A stretch of 64,000 nucleotides of DNA, taken from assembly GCF_008831285.2 (NCBI RefSeq), contig NC_045141.1, positions 312,001 to 376,000 of the forward strand. The letters are read 5' to 3'. Made by a program: the position numbers and the translations under genes. Below the pieces are notes generated by a model that was not told the origin of the DNA, did not search any database, and saw only the letters and a program-made list of their open reading frames with translations. This stretch comes from Nymphaea colorata (taxonomy: Eukaryota > Streptophyta > Magnoliopsida > Nymphaeales > Nymphaeaceae). Positions 33,822 to 42,866 of this stretch are shown piece after piece (within the stretch, counting starts at the first letter, position 1; each line of letters starts with the position of its first letter).

Positions 33822-36800
33822 CTGTACAGGAGAGGCAGTGGACATGCTATTAGCAAACATTTCCACATCATGGTGTCAAGAAGAGAGAAAGCACATGTTC
33901 CACAGTGGACCATCAAGCAACTGATCTGTGATGGCATATGCTCATAGTCAAAATAAAAGCCAGCACAAAACGATGATAGATTCTACATGCTTACAGGCAG
34001 TTTTCTTGCTCAAAGCATCCACTTCCATAAGAAAGCAAACTTCATGTCTCAAATTTCACAAGTGAGGCTCAGAATTCATAACTAAATCACATGGGTAATT
34101 CAATAAGGTCCACATACTTGTGTCCCTGTACCCATACCCAAAGTTGGTACTTGGACACACTTGGTTACTTTTTAGATCGAAACTGATCCAAACTACTTAA
34201 TTTTATGTGATTTAATTTTTTGCAACTCAGTTTTCATTCTGTTTTAGAGTTATTGTTAACTACTCATACTGTCAGTTTAGTATGATGGCGATCGGGTGGG
34301 CATGTCCCTGACACATATAGATGTGTCGAGAGTTCCGTATAGACCACTTTTTTATTTAAATGTTGCTTTCATTTTGATTTTTTCATGTTATTTTGTGTAT
34401 ATACACATATATATCTTGTCGTACTCCCGTACCCATATTTTTCAAAGTTGCCGTGCCCATACCTGTCTCCATAGCCCTACCTCAACCGTAACCATACCTA
34501 TGTGACTTAGTTTCAGAATCGGAAAATCAATGTATGCCCCTCAGATTATTCCCATTTCCCAATGTATGTGTGTGTGTTTTCACGGAAGCAATTAAAGAAA
34601 AGAAATCCAAAATCAATATGAGATGTAAAACAAACAGAAGGAGCAGAGCCGTTCTTCGCTTATGACCTAAGAACACATAAAAGAATAAAGAAGAAATTAC
34701 ATAAATATAGGATAGAAGGTTCTCTAGATGAATTGATTGAGATAAAAAATAACAGGATAACAGGACATGCACATAAAAGAGTAGGGTCCCTCTAGGTCAC
34801 ATGGGTACTCCAGTTTGGGAGTGCACGTATGGAAATACTGCAATTATGGCACCCAGATATTTAGAGTGTGTACCAGGTACTCCATAATTTGGCGCTATGT
34901 CAGATTCAGATCCCACAATCCCACTCATTCTTTTTCATGGAATTTTAACTTTGTTTCTATTATAGATCATGAACATTTTTCCATATTTACAATGAATTGC
35001 ATATGAACTCAGTAAAACTCTTTTGCTTGAACTTTTGTGGATCATTGCAGTGGATTATGTTTATGTGTGCATGTGTATTTATAGCTGTATACATGTACCC
35101 ATTTTTTTGGAATTGCTCTCATACCCTGTGTATCTGTATCCAGACATACGTGACTAGGCTTCCCTTCTTAACTGTTTGGCCAGATGTTCACATATTTATG
35201 TCTGTGTGCCTGTGTTGTAGCTGTATACATGTACCAACTTTTTTGGAATTGCTCTGATACCCTGTGTACCTGTATACAGACAAACGCCACCAGGCTTCTC
35301 TTGTTAACTGTTTGACCAGCCAATGACGTATAGATGTCTCCAATGCATGAGCACAATCCATTAGCACTGGTACCTCCAGGAAATATTTGTAAGAAAATAA
35401 ATATCCTCTTGTCAAGAACTAGCAAGTTTAGAAGGTGAAGCTGGCAAGACATGGTAGCGAGGGGGAAGCTGTGAAAAATATTCGAGACAAAGACATCCAT
35501 TTAACTCTCAACCTCCTATCATCATGCACTTTTTGAAAATCGATGTCCCCATCTGTTAGCTTCCAGCTAACACAGTGGGTTACAAGAGCGAAGACATCGT
35601 GATAAAACCTCAAACTCACCCACGTGAACCCTAAACTTACCCATGTGGACCCTAATCCCCCAATTAGGGTTCTCTCCTCCCAAAGGAACTGACCTTCAAT
35701 TACCAGATGTCCTCCCTACTAAGACCTTCGACCTATTTGTAGCCTTGTTTGGGTCTGCTCCAATGGGAACCGATATGTAACAATACTCTCCCTTGAAAAA
35801 CACCTTGTCCTCAAGGTGTAAGCATGAGAAATGAAAGCCGACTTCGAAGGTTCCTTCCTTGCTTTCAGGTGGACTGCCAACTGTAAGAATTTGTCTGAAC
35901 AACAGTCTGGATAGTGTAAGTGCACACTTGAAAATCTGCTGCTCGCTCTCAGAAGCCTCCTCACAATTAGCACAAGACAGCACAACGGATAAATGAAAGC
36001 CAACAGCTTGGTTAATGAAATGTTCATTCCATATATTCCTCATTTTGTCATATTTTAATAGCTGCAAGGGCACTTCAGGTTAATGCAGAACAGAAGTCTA
36101 GCTCTACAAGAAAATCTAGAAGATGCTTCAGACTTTTTAGCAGGACTGATCTCATCTTCTGTCTCATCAACTTCATGATCCTCCCTAGCTGCTGTTTTAC
36201 AAAAATAAGTACAGTGTGCTGACTTGGCCATAACTGAGTGTAGGATTGGATATGTTAGTGGTGTCTCCAAACCCCTGAATTTCCTGGAATGGATACCAAG
36301 AGAGTCTCCTAGATACTCTGTCATTAAATATCTTTTGGGAAGTAGAGGACAGGGAGGTGATTTTAACATCTGCCAATTTTCCTTCAGCAATCCTAAAAGA
36401 AATCCTTTTTCTACTGTATGAGATGTGTAAAAAGGAAGATAGTTGTATGGTCGAAGCTGGTTGTGCATCAACACTACCAAGTGGCGCACTTCCTCACACT
36501 CTTGGCCACCAAACCCATCGCTCTATGAGCCTTAGATCCAGAGTCCATAGCTCTATAGCTGAATGGAAATAGGGTGGCAACTGGCAGTCCTTGTCCCTCT
36601 CCCAAACAATAGGGATGTTGTATTCTTACAGAAATCACCTACATCTTGTCCTAATAAATGGCTCTTGAAAATTATAACTCAAAAGCTTCGGCAGCTCATT
36701 GACAACATAAGCATACATTTGCCAGTTTTTCCATTTCTCTTGTGTAGCATTCAGATAAAATCCAGCACCCACACCAAGGTCCCAGCTGTCTGCTTCTCCC

Positions 36801-38567
36801 TCCACATTCAGACCTCTTGGTGATGTAGCTGGTGCCATCAATGCAACACCCTCGATAGAAGCTGCACGTTGAGCCCCAGACTTGATGGTAAAGTTCTCAT
36901 CTGAGCATGTAAGTCCAGACAACCAGTAGAGTGTGGGGAGCATCTGAGAGTCTGCAGAAAGAGGTAAATAGATATAGAAGGTCAAAAAGCAGCCGAGGGT
37001 TGGGCTGAAATTGCATAAACCTCATGTTACAACCACAAAAAAATATAGGAGCTGCCAATCTTCATCAGTTCCTCCATTTCCAGCAGAATAGATCTTGAGA
37101 ATTTGCAGAACCCTAAACCTCCCTCTCTTCCTCTGTTGGTTGTTCGCTACTTGTTGGTTTCCCACTTTTGTGAGGAAGCATTGGAGATTTTCCTAGTTTT
37201 GCTCCTGGTCTTATGTTTGATCCTATTAGCAGGGCTACCACCATAAGAGCTATGCAGCATTCCTCCATCAGGCACTTACTCATGAGTTCAGTGCAGAAGG
37301 AGGTAAGTAGATGTAGAAGGTCCCAGAGCAGCCGAGGGTTGGGCTGAAATGGCGGTACCTCATGTTATAACCCCCAAAAATATTGGCCACCAATTTCCGT
37401 CAGTCCCTCCATCTCCAGCAGAAGAGATCTCGAGGATTTGCAGAACCCAAACCTCCCTCTCTTCCTCTGTCTAATTCCCTCGAAGCCCTGCCAACTGTTG
37501 GTTGTTCACTACTTGTTGGTTTCCCACTTTTGTAAGGAAGCATTAGGGGTTTTCCCCAACCGTAGTAAAAGAGAGTTGGGGGGTGGTCAGCCACACCCGA
37601 CCATTTTTGTCATTTTTGGATGTGCACCCAACTCGCCTTTGACGTGGGTTGGGTGCGGTCAAACCAACCGTGTCATGGACTTTTTTGTCTACTTTTTGAT
37701 TTTTTATTTCTTTAAAAACAATTTAAGGCACGATCGTGCCCCTTCCTACGGCAGAGCTTCTTCCTCCCGCAGCAGCCCATCCCGTCTTTCTCCCTCTTGC
37801 ATTGAAGCACCCACCGGTGACCAACACCTACGTTTTTTATGGCTGGAGACAGAGCTTGTTCCTCCGGCGGCAACTACAAGCATACAGTCGGCATGGGTGT
37901 TATTCCTCTGGCGGCAGAGCTTGCCGGATTTTTTCCGGCAGCTTTCTTTGGCTCTTCAAATCTCATCTTACAGTCCCTTTCTTTGTTTTATTAATCTATT
38001 GTGCGTCGTATTGATTTCGTTTTTACGTTTGTTCATTGTCTTTTTGTTCATTTTTTCATTAGATGTTACTTTAAAATTTTTAAAGATGCTTCTTAGTTTG
38101 GTCTCTGCCGTTTGAATGAGTGAATGTTTCATTGACTGTTTGTATTTGTTTTCTGTTTCTATTTTTTGGTTTCTGTCGTCAAGACTCAGCCAGACAACCA
38201 CTCAAGGCTTATGAGTGCTGCTAAGCATGCTATAATGCTATTTTTTCTGTCCAACTGTTCTGTTTTAATTTTTGAACATTAAAATGATTAAATGACTATT
38301 TTTTTGCTGCGACCTGCACCGACATTTACTGTTTTACTTGTTTAGCATGTTTTTTTTACCTGTTTAACATTTCCTCTTTAACCATGGCATGAGTCGTGAC
38401 TGTGTGTAATGAGGAATGGGTGGGCAGTGAGTAGAAGGGCTGAAGGCCTAGGGAGGAAGAAGGTTGATGCTCACGGCATCCATTGTCGCTCAGCCTCACA
38501 AGTATTACAGATTACAGCATTACTTGATTAGTATTTTGATAATTTTGTGGTTTATAGACAATTTTTG

Positions 38568-38603
<36 letters not shown>

Positions 38604-41600
38604 AATAAATTAATAATAAAAAAATACCCTCACCGCTGCACCTAAATTTTTTGAGATGTGCCGCTCTGACACCGGCACCCGCACCCTGCACCTATGTGAC
38701 ATAGACCATACTTCCAGCTAACACAGTGGGTTACCATCGGAAAGGCACCATGATAAAACCTCAAACTCACCCATGCAAACCCTAAACTCACCCACATAGA
38801 CCCTAATCCCCTTATTAGGGTTTTCTCCTCCTAAAGGAAATGACCTTCAATTACCAGATGTCCTAAGAGTCTAAGACCTTTGACCTATTTATAGCCTTGT
38901 TTGGGTCCGCCCCGATAGGAACCAATTCAAATCACATATCCAGTTTCTAACACCATCTCACCCATACTAATGATGAACGTGGGAAGCCAGACAGGCAAAA
39001 ACCTCGGATGGTTGAGATGGGCAGCAGCAAAACAAAGACAGTCAATTGATTGCCCTGTAAATTATTCATGTTCTGTTTTGTGTTTTTCTTTTGGATGGGT
39101 TGATATTTGGTAAATCCCAACTCATTTGGTAATTTGAGAAATTAGTGCAAACAATTTTGAGTTGAGAGAGTACAATGGGTACAACCAGAACACCTTGAAA
39201 CCTATGTCCCATGAGTGCATGGTGCGGGTGTGTGTGCAGATGCCGATGCTGGTGCGAATGCAGCAATTTTTCAAAAATATTCAGGTTCGGGTGCGGCGAG
39301 GATGTATATGTGTTTGTGTATAATGTATATATATAATTTGTTATATAGTTATTTAACTGTTTAGTAGCTTTATTTGTCTATATTTACATATAAACTTTTG
39401 CATTAGAGTTAGTTTAGTTACGTGCACATAACAGTTTTGGCATGGTTCGGCTGACCAAACAGGATGTACTGTGTCGAAGAAGCACCAGCACTAGCACCCA
39501 ATGTTATCACTGGCGTATCGTATCGTGTATCGATCAGGCCGACCTATACGCCGTATCGTAACGTATCGTAAAATTAATTTTTTAATTTGTAAAAAATATT
39601 TAAAAAAATCTAAAAAAATCCGAAAAAACAAGCAAAAATCAAGAAAATGCAGCATGTCCCGTTTCATCATTTCATATATATTTTTTGGCGCCCACCCACC
39701 TGCCTCTTCTTACAAGTATCTCTCTCTTACAAGTATATAGCTTTGGCCTTGTTCATCAAATACCATGAAGTTCCACCAACCCATCCTAATCATTAAAGGA
39801 TTTTTTTAATGAACGGTAAGAAGCTTTTTTTAATCACCAAACGCTCTTAAAGGAAGAAGGGTTCACCGAAAGCTTGAGAAATTTCAAAAGAGAGAGAGAG
39901 AGAGAGAGAAGGAGATCAACAGCACGCCTGCCTCGTCGGTGAGGTACTGCGCAAAGTGAAGGAAGGAGTCCACGAGCACGCAGGAGAGGGGCGGTTGCAT
40001 CCTTGTTAGGGCCACCGGAGGTCCTGCTCGATGTCTTCCTGAGGCCGCTCCGGCGAGAAGGCGAAGTCCTCCGGCAAGTCGTCGAGGATGGTGCAGAAGA
40101 CAATGTTGGGGTTCCCCGAGTAGGCGAAAACCAGAGAGGAGATGGGCTTAAGGGAGGTCGCGGTGGTGAAGAAGAACGTAACGTCCCCTGCCAGGCCGCC
40201 GGCAAGGTGGCGACCCAGTGAGAGGAGCGGCATAGCATGCGAGCTGAAGGGGAATGTCAGAAGCGCTACGTGCGTTTGTGGGTTTTCCCCTGTATCGTGC
40301 AATACATGGGCGTTATCATATAGGTTTCTTCGACCTATACGATACGGATAACATTGCTAGCACCAGCACTATCAACATGGGTGTGAGACGGGTGCAGCAG
40401 CCATTTAGGAGCACGCATGTGACATAGCTTGCAATATCCATGCCCTTAAACAACATTATAAAAGACTCAAGCCACATGTTTCAGCTTTCAAGGGTCATAC
40501 TGAAATTTGATATTGCTAGTTCTCAAGTTTCCTGTTCTGCAACCTTATTACACATAATCCCAAATTTGTGTCCCTGTAATATAATTCTTACCATTGTCAT
40601 TAAGGGCCATCCTAAGAACATCTAACTGTTCAGTTTATGTGACTCCCAGATTCATGTCCATGTGATATAATTCTTACCATTGTCTACAAGTGCCAGCCTA
40701 AGCACATCTAACTGTTCAGTTTAAGAAAACCAACCTGAAAAAACAATAACAGAAATCGCAAAATCTGCCTTTTACAGTCATAAATTGAAGCTTTACCAAG
40801 TGTAACATATTTTAACAAAGAACGACAAATTCAATAAAAGAATAACTGGTAGGAAACACATCACAGAGAGAAAGACAAAATAAAAGAAGAGCAGAATTGT
40901 CAACTTAAATTTATGTGTTGAAAACCTGCACAGGCTGGCCAACATTTTGTTGGCAGGCCGGCAGTTAATAGCTCAGAAACTTGAAGCGTGAAATTAGAAA
41001 AAAAAATCAAGAACAGACATTTTGTATACCTTGTGTTCTACCATCGGCCGAAGAGTTTATTAAGTGCAAAAAAGAATAAGGACATTATCACAAAGAACAT
41101 GCAAAGAGTTGTAAGTGGTGATCTGCGATTTTTTTTAAAAAAATTCAAACTTTTTCAACATTAGCTGCTAATATAAGCTGACAAAAATATATTACAGCAC
41201 AAAAATACACTGAATGGCATCATAGTGGCACATAAGGGTATTAACAAATCAAGCGAATCCAAAAAAGGCATATTATCAAATCCCATAAACAACCACAAAA
41301 ACTAACTAACTTACAGCATTTAACCTTTCACAGTTCCCTGAATGGGCAATAGGAAGCAACCTAAAATGAAACCACATGAAAAGAAGACTGCACAAGCAAA
41401 TCCATAACGAGCTAAAACTACATGTTCCACAAAAAAAAAAGAAGACCAAAAGAATCTCTTTGCAACAAGAAGCTAAATCCGTAGAGGCTGGTATGCTATT
41501 AACACCAGCTACTCCAAATTTAGACTCCATCAAGAGATTACTTAACCAGATAAAAAGTATGTAACTATAATGATAGGGAACGCAACATCATGCCATGTGA

Positions 41601-42712
41601 ACTTTTCAAATCATTCTTTTAAACTGAAATTCAACTTCCAGTGCAAATATAATTAAAAATTTTCACAAAATAAGCTTTTAATGCAAACATTTGATGCATC
41701 CACGGTCTTAGATATTTGATATTTGAAAACAACAAAGCGTTTTCAAAACCCTATAACTTCCTGTTTCTTGCAAATTTCTACTGATGCAATACAGAACAGG
41801 CCATGAACACTGAACAGAAAAGTACTCCTATACTTCCTGAACTTCCTGACGCTATTGACACCGTACAATCGAATTAGCAGACATAAAAAACCAACTCTTT
41901 ATCCTCATCAAGTAAGTTCTTTGCAGATCTTAATTCTAAAATGCCAACAAATTTATTCAGAACATCTTGAATTCATGCTTAGAAAACTTCAGTTTTTTGT
42001 CGTCAACTTGGCAAGCTGTGTTCCATAAATACCAAGAGAAAAGTAATCGTCATATCATCCCAGGGTTTGCTTAAGTTCAAAGCAGAACCCGCTACACCAT
42101 ATCTGTACCCTAAATAACTTGGTCCCTAACTATCGCTCTCCTCGTATTCTTAACGTTCAAATAAGAAAATTTTACGATATACGAGCCCAAATTATAATAA
42201 AAAATTTCACGGGCCGATATCGCAATCCTCTCTATGCTTAGAGCTCAAACAAGGAACAGTCACACATTTCTAAAATTTTAGGGAATAATTTCACCCACCA
42301 AAAACACACACCATAAAAAAGGAGAGAGAACCCAAGAAGCAAAAATCCCAAGAATCACTTCATGCGAAACCAAAAGCAAAATCAACAGAAAAAGAACTCC
42401 ATGAACACCATGATTTCTGATTGTTAGAGCTGTGGACTTACACCCATCTTTGAGATTGTCTTCCCTGAACTGCTTGGGTATGTGATCGAGGCTCGCGGCA
42501 GGCGACCTGTACCTCCTCAAGCTTTTCGAAATTTTACCAGACCCTGATATTAGGCGAGACCCACAAAGGGGCTTTGCTTCGAAAACCGTCGTTCCACCCA
42601 GAAAAGATGTTTTGCCCGAGGCCCCAACAACCAAATCATTCTTATGAGGGATGAGGTGCTGTTCGGCATGGAGGGAAGCCACTATGGACGAGGGAACGGT
42701 AGAGGTAGCCAT
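31109..42712 (-). CDS. CLPR1: CLPR1, non-catalytic R1 subunit of plastid Clp protease (complete)
   Basis: Nine exons on the minus strand: 42712-42442, 33821-33706, 33431-33228, 33101-32997, 32866-32804, 31970-31859, 31592-31531, 31456-31274 and 31189-31109 (stop 31111-31109). All have GT-AG junctions and matching phases, giving 398 residues; Arabidopsis CLPR1 is about 387. Residues 1-70 form a Ser/Lys/Arg-rich plastid transit peptide. The mature part begins near LDHIPKQFREDNLKDG, followed by QMDMFMTEDNPV, PPDLPSLLLDARICYLGMP, NEKMETVGSETEAYAIAD, GMAYGQAAMLMAIGTKG and the tail SQAAPAGFR. The ClpP nucleophile motif (A-S-M-G) is replaced by A-M-L-M, so the Ser is missing, as known for ClpR proteins. 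The protein is a structural subunit of the ClpPR barrel in the chloroplast stroma. Confidence 0.95.
31636..31817. mobile_element. Tourist-like MITE in CLPR1 intron
   Basis: 182 bp flanked by TAA on both sides (31633-31635, 31818-31820). The ends are imperfect inverted repeats: GGTAGTGTTTGATAG and, on the other strand, GGGTGTATTTGTTTC. TAA/TTA duplications and GGG(T/C)GTNTTTG ends are typical of PIF/Harbinger-derived Tourist MITEs. It makes up 182 of the 266 bp of the intron between exons 6 and 7. Confidence 0.7.
32413..32433. repeat. (AC)n microsatellite in CLPR1 intron
   Basis: An uninterrupted AC repeat of about 20 bp in the 833-bp intron between exons 6 and 5. Confidence 0.85.
34093..34510. 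mobile_element. TCACATGGGT-family unit in CLPR1 intron 1
   Basis: The left end is AAATCACATGGGTA (about 34086-34099) and the right end TACCTATGTGACTT (about 34497-34510), inverted relative to each other. Near the right end CCCGTACCCATATTTTTCAAAGTTGCC mirrors the GGGTACGGG...GTAACTTT words of the copy at 28903, shortened here to key words. It has no coding capacity. Confidence 0.5.
35082..35319. repeat. Tandem duplication, 102-bp units, period 136 bp
   Basis: TAGCTGTATACATGTACC...AACTGTTTGGCCAG (35082-35183) recurs as TAGCTGTATACATGTACC...AACTGTTTGACCAG (35218-35319) with about a dozen differences. The first unit overlaps the end of a TCACATGGGT-family copy that starts near 34796. Confidence 0.75.
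35554..35782 (-). repeat. LTR-like repeat, copy 1
   Basis: On the plus strand it starts with the palindrome TGTTAGCTTCCAGCTAACA and ends ATATGTAACA. Its body (CAAACTCACCCA, CCCTAATCCCC, CAATTAGGGTT, GACCTTCAATTACCAGATGT, TTGTTTGGGTC) is repeated at 38711-38957. Just outside, 35783-35800 reads on the minus strand TTTTTCAAGGGAGAGTAT, like a polypurine tract, preceded by LEDKVFFKGE, a pattern common at the 3' end of plant LTR elements. This suggests a 3' LTR in minus orientation. Confidence 0.5.
36638..37200 (-). pseudogene. S-formylglutathione hydrolase pseudogene, copy 1 (5' UTR to about residue 140)
   Basis: From a decayed start near 37078, a 1-bp indel shifts frame, then from about 37005 the minus strand reads SPTLGC, TFYIYLPLSADS, LPTLYWLSGLTCSDENFTIK, SGAQRAASIEG, SPRGLNVEGEADSWDLGVGA and GFYLNATQEKWKNWQMYAYV, ending NELPKLLSYNFQ near 36660. 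This is the N-terminal half of plant S-formylglutathione hydrolase (an esterase of formaldehyde detoxification, about 285 aa). The catalytic Ser/Asp/His lie in the absent C-terminal half. No intron interrupts about 125 codons, and leader-like sequence extends to 37200, which suggests a cDNA-derived copy. Confidence 0.85.
37270..37560 (-). pseudogene. S-formylglutathione hydrolase pseudogene, copy 2 (5' UTR and first about 45 codons)
   Basis: Minus strand: leader, then a start near 37412 (MEGLTEIGG), one indel, IFGGYNMRYRHFSPTLGC, SGTFYIYLPPSAL and a stop. It is a partial repeat of copy 1 including the leader (CTCCAGCAGAAGAGATCT, CCAAACCTCCCTCTCTTCCT, TGTTGGTTGTTC on the plus strand). It keeps a better N-terminus than copy 1, so the two diverged independently after duplication. 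Confidence 0.75.
37561..38710. other. CLPR1 intron 1 stretch without gene; (TA)n
   Basis: A 225-codon plus-strand ORF (37438-38115) crosses it but starts in the SFGH copy antisense strand and is low-complexity Phe/Leu/Ser, so I regard it as spurious. (TA)n lies at 38568-38598. CACCTATGTGACATAG at 38690-38705 is a right end of the TCACATGGGT family. Confidence 0.5.
38711..38957 (-). repeat. LTR-like repeat, copy 2
   Basis: A direct repeat of 35554-35782 at about 80-85% by eye. Its right end is CAGTTTCTAACA rather than ATATGTAACA. No primer-binding site is visible beside it, so it may be a solo or truncated LTR rather than the partner of copy 1. Confidence 0.5.
39499..40356 (-). mobile_element. 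hAT-like 858-bp element carrying a glycosyltransferase fragment
   Basis: Terminal inverted repeats CAATGTTATC (39499-39508) and GATAACATTG (40347-40356), with subterminal TATCGTATCG/CGATACGG words, are flanked by an exact 8-bp duplication CTAGCACC (39491-39498 and 40357-40364). Eight-bp duplications are diagnostic of hAT or close relatives. No transposase is present, so it would need one in trans. The interior holds a UGT fragment and an (AG)10 run at 39890-39909. Confidence 0.8.
39920..40302 (-). pseudogene. Flavonoid/anthocyanidin-type UDP-glycosyltransferase N-terminal fragment
   Basis: From 40302: HVALLTFPFSSHAMPLLSLG, RHLAGGLAGDVTFFFTTATS, NIVFCTILDDLPEDF, then a stop and frame change near 40010, then LSCVLVDSFLHFAQYLTDEA. 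This is the acceptor-binding N-terminal domain of a plant family-1 UGT; HVALLTFPFSSHAMPLL, the DDLPEDF segment and LSCVLVDSF resemble UGT78-type flavonol/anthocyanidin 3-O-glucosyltransferases. The C-terminal PSPG box is absent. It is GC-rich compared with its surroundings. It sits wholly inside the hAT-like element, which indicates capture. Confidence 0.8.
40569..40723. repeat. Tandem duplication, 69-bp units, period 86 bp
   Basis: TGTCCCTGTAATATAATTCT...CTAACTGTTCAGTTTA (40569-40637) recurs at 40655-40723 with about ten differences, in CLPR1 intron 1. Confidence 0.75.
42442..42712 (-). CDS. CLPR1: CLPR1 exon 1 (transit peptide exon)
   Basis: The ATG at 42712 opens MATSTVPSSIVASLHAEQHL, a typical Ser/Thr-rich, acid-poor chloroplast transit peptide. 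The exon runs 90 codons plus one base to the canonical donor GTAAGTCC at 42441. A naive ORF reads on 54 codons into the intron. The next coding exon is 8.6 kb away at 33821. Confidence 0.92.
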
Positions 42713-42775
42713 GAGGGGAGAGAGAGGGGGAGAAAGAGAGAGACTGGAGGGTTTTCTACCTGCTATTTATCTGAT
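42713..42775 (-). promoter_or_regulatory. CLPR1 5' leader and core-promoter candidate
   Basis: Reading the minus strand upstream of the ATG there is a CT-rich leader (42721-42745), then an AAACCCT telo-box-like word near 42751-42757, then an ATAAATAG TATA-like word around 42764-42771. Pyrimidine-rich leaders and telo-boxes are common in plant housekeeping and plastid-biogenesis genes. The start of transcription is not visible, so this is an inference from motif and position. Confidence 0.35.
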
Positions 42776-42866
42776 CTTTTTCTTTTTTGGACGATAGGTA
42801 TGCTGCGGTACTTTATTTCAGGCTCGTATGATCCGTGCCAAAATGAATACCCCAACCGCTTATTAC

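Larger units (their letters stand above)
39202..40427. mobile_element. TCACATGGGT-family unit split by a hAT-like insertion
   Basis: The left end is CTATGTCCCATGAGTGC (39202-39218) and the right end GCACGCATGTGACATAG (40411-40427). The parts 39202-39490 and 40357-40427 align with the unit at 27393: CGATGCTGGTGCGAATGCAG, TTAACTGTTTAGTAGC and ACTGTGTCGAAGAAGCACC, then CATTTAGGAGCACGC. The 866 bp between them are the hAT-like element and one copy of its target duplication. Confidence 0.7.
33822..42441 (-). other. CLPR1 intron 1 (8,620 bp), repository of repeats and gene fragments
   Basis: It is bounded by the donor GTAAGTCC (42441) and an acceptor CTGTACAG (33829-33822). It contains TIR-family units (34093-34510, about 34797-35158), LTR-like direct repeats (35554 and 38711), two SFGH pseudogene copies, a hAT-like element with a UGT fragment nested in a TIR-family unit, and a 69-bp duplication at 40569-40723. 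40730-42440 holds nothing I recognise. Confidence 0.85.

Noticed and set aside
36055-36489. 144-codon minus ORF downstream of the SFGH copy as its C-terminal half
   Set aside because: It lacks the GHSMGG-type nucleophile motif and other C-terminal landmarks of SFGH; no family recognised.
37438-38115. 225-codon plus-strand ORF
   Set aside because: It starts antisense to SFGH copy 2 and continues as low-complexity sequence without a domain.
42278-42441. CLPR1 exon 1 extending to 42278
   Set aside because: The ORF reads past a canonical GTAAGT donor; homology to CLPR1 stops exactly at KDG before the donor.
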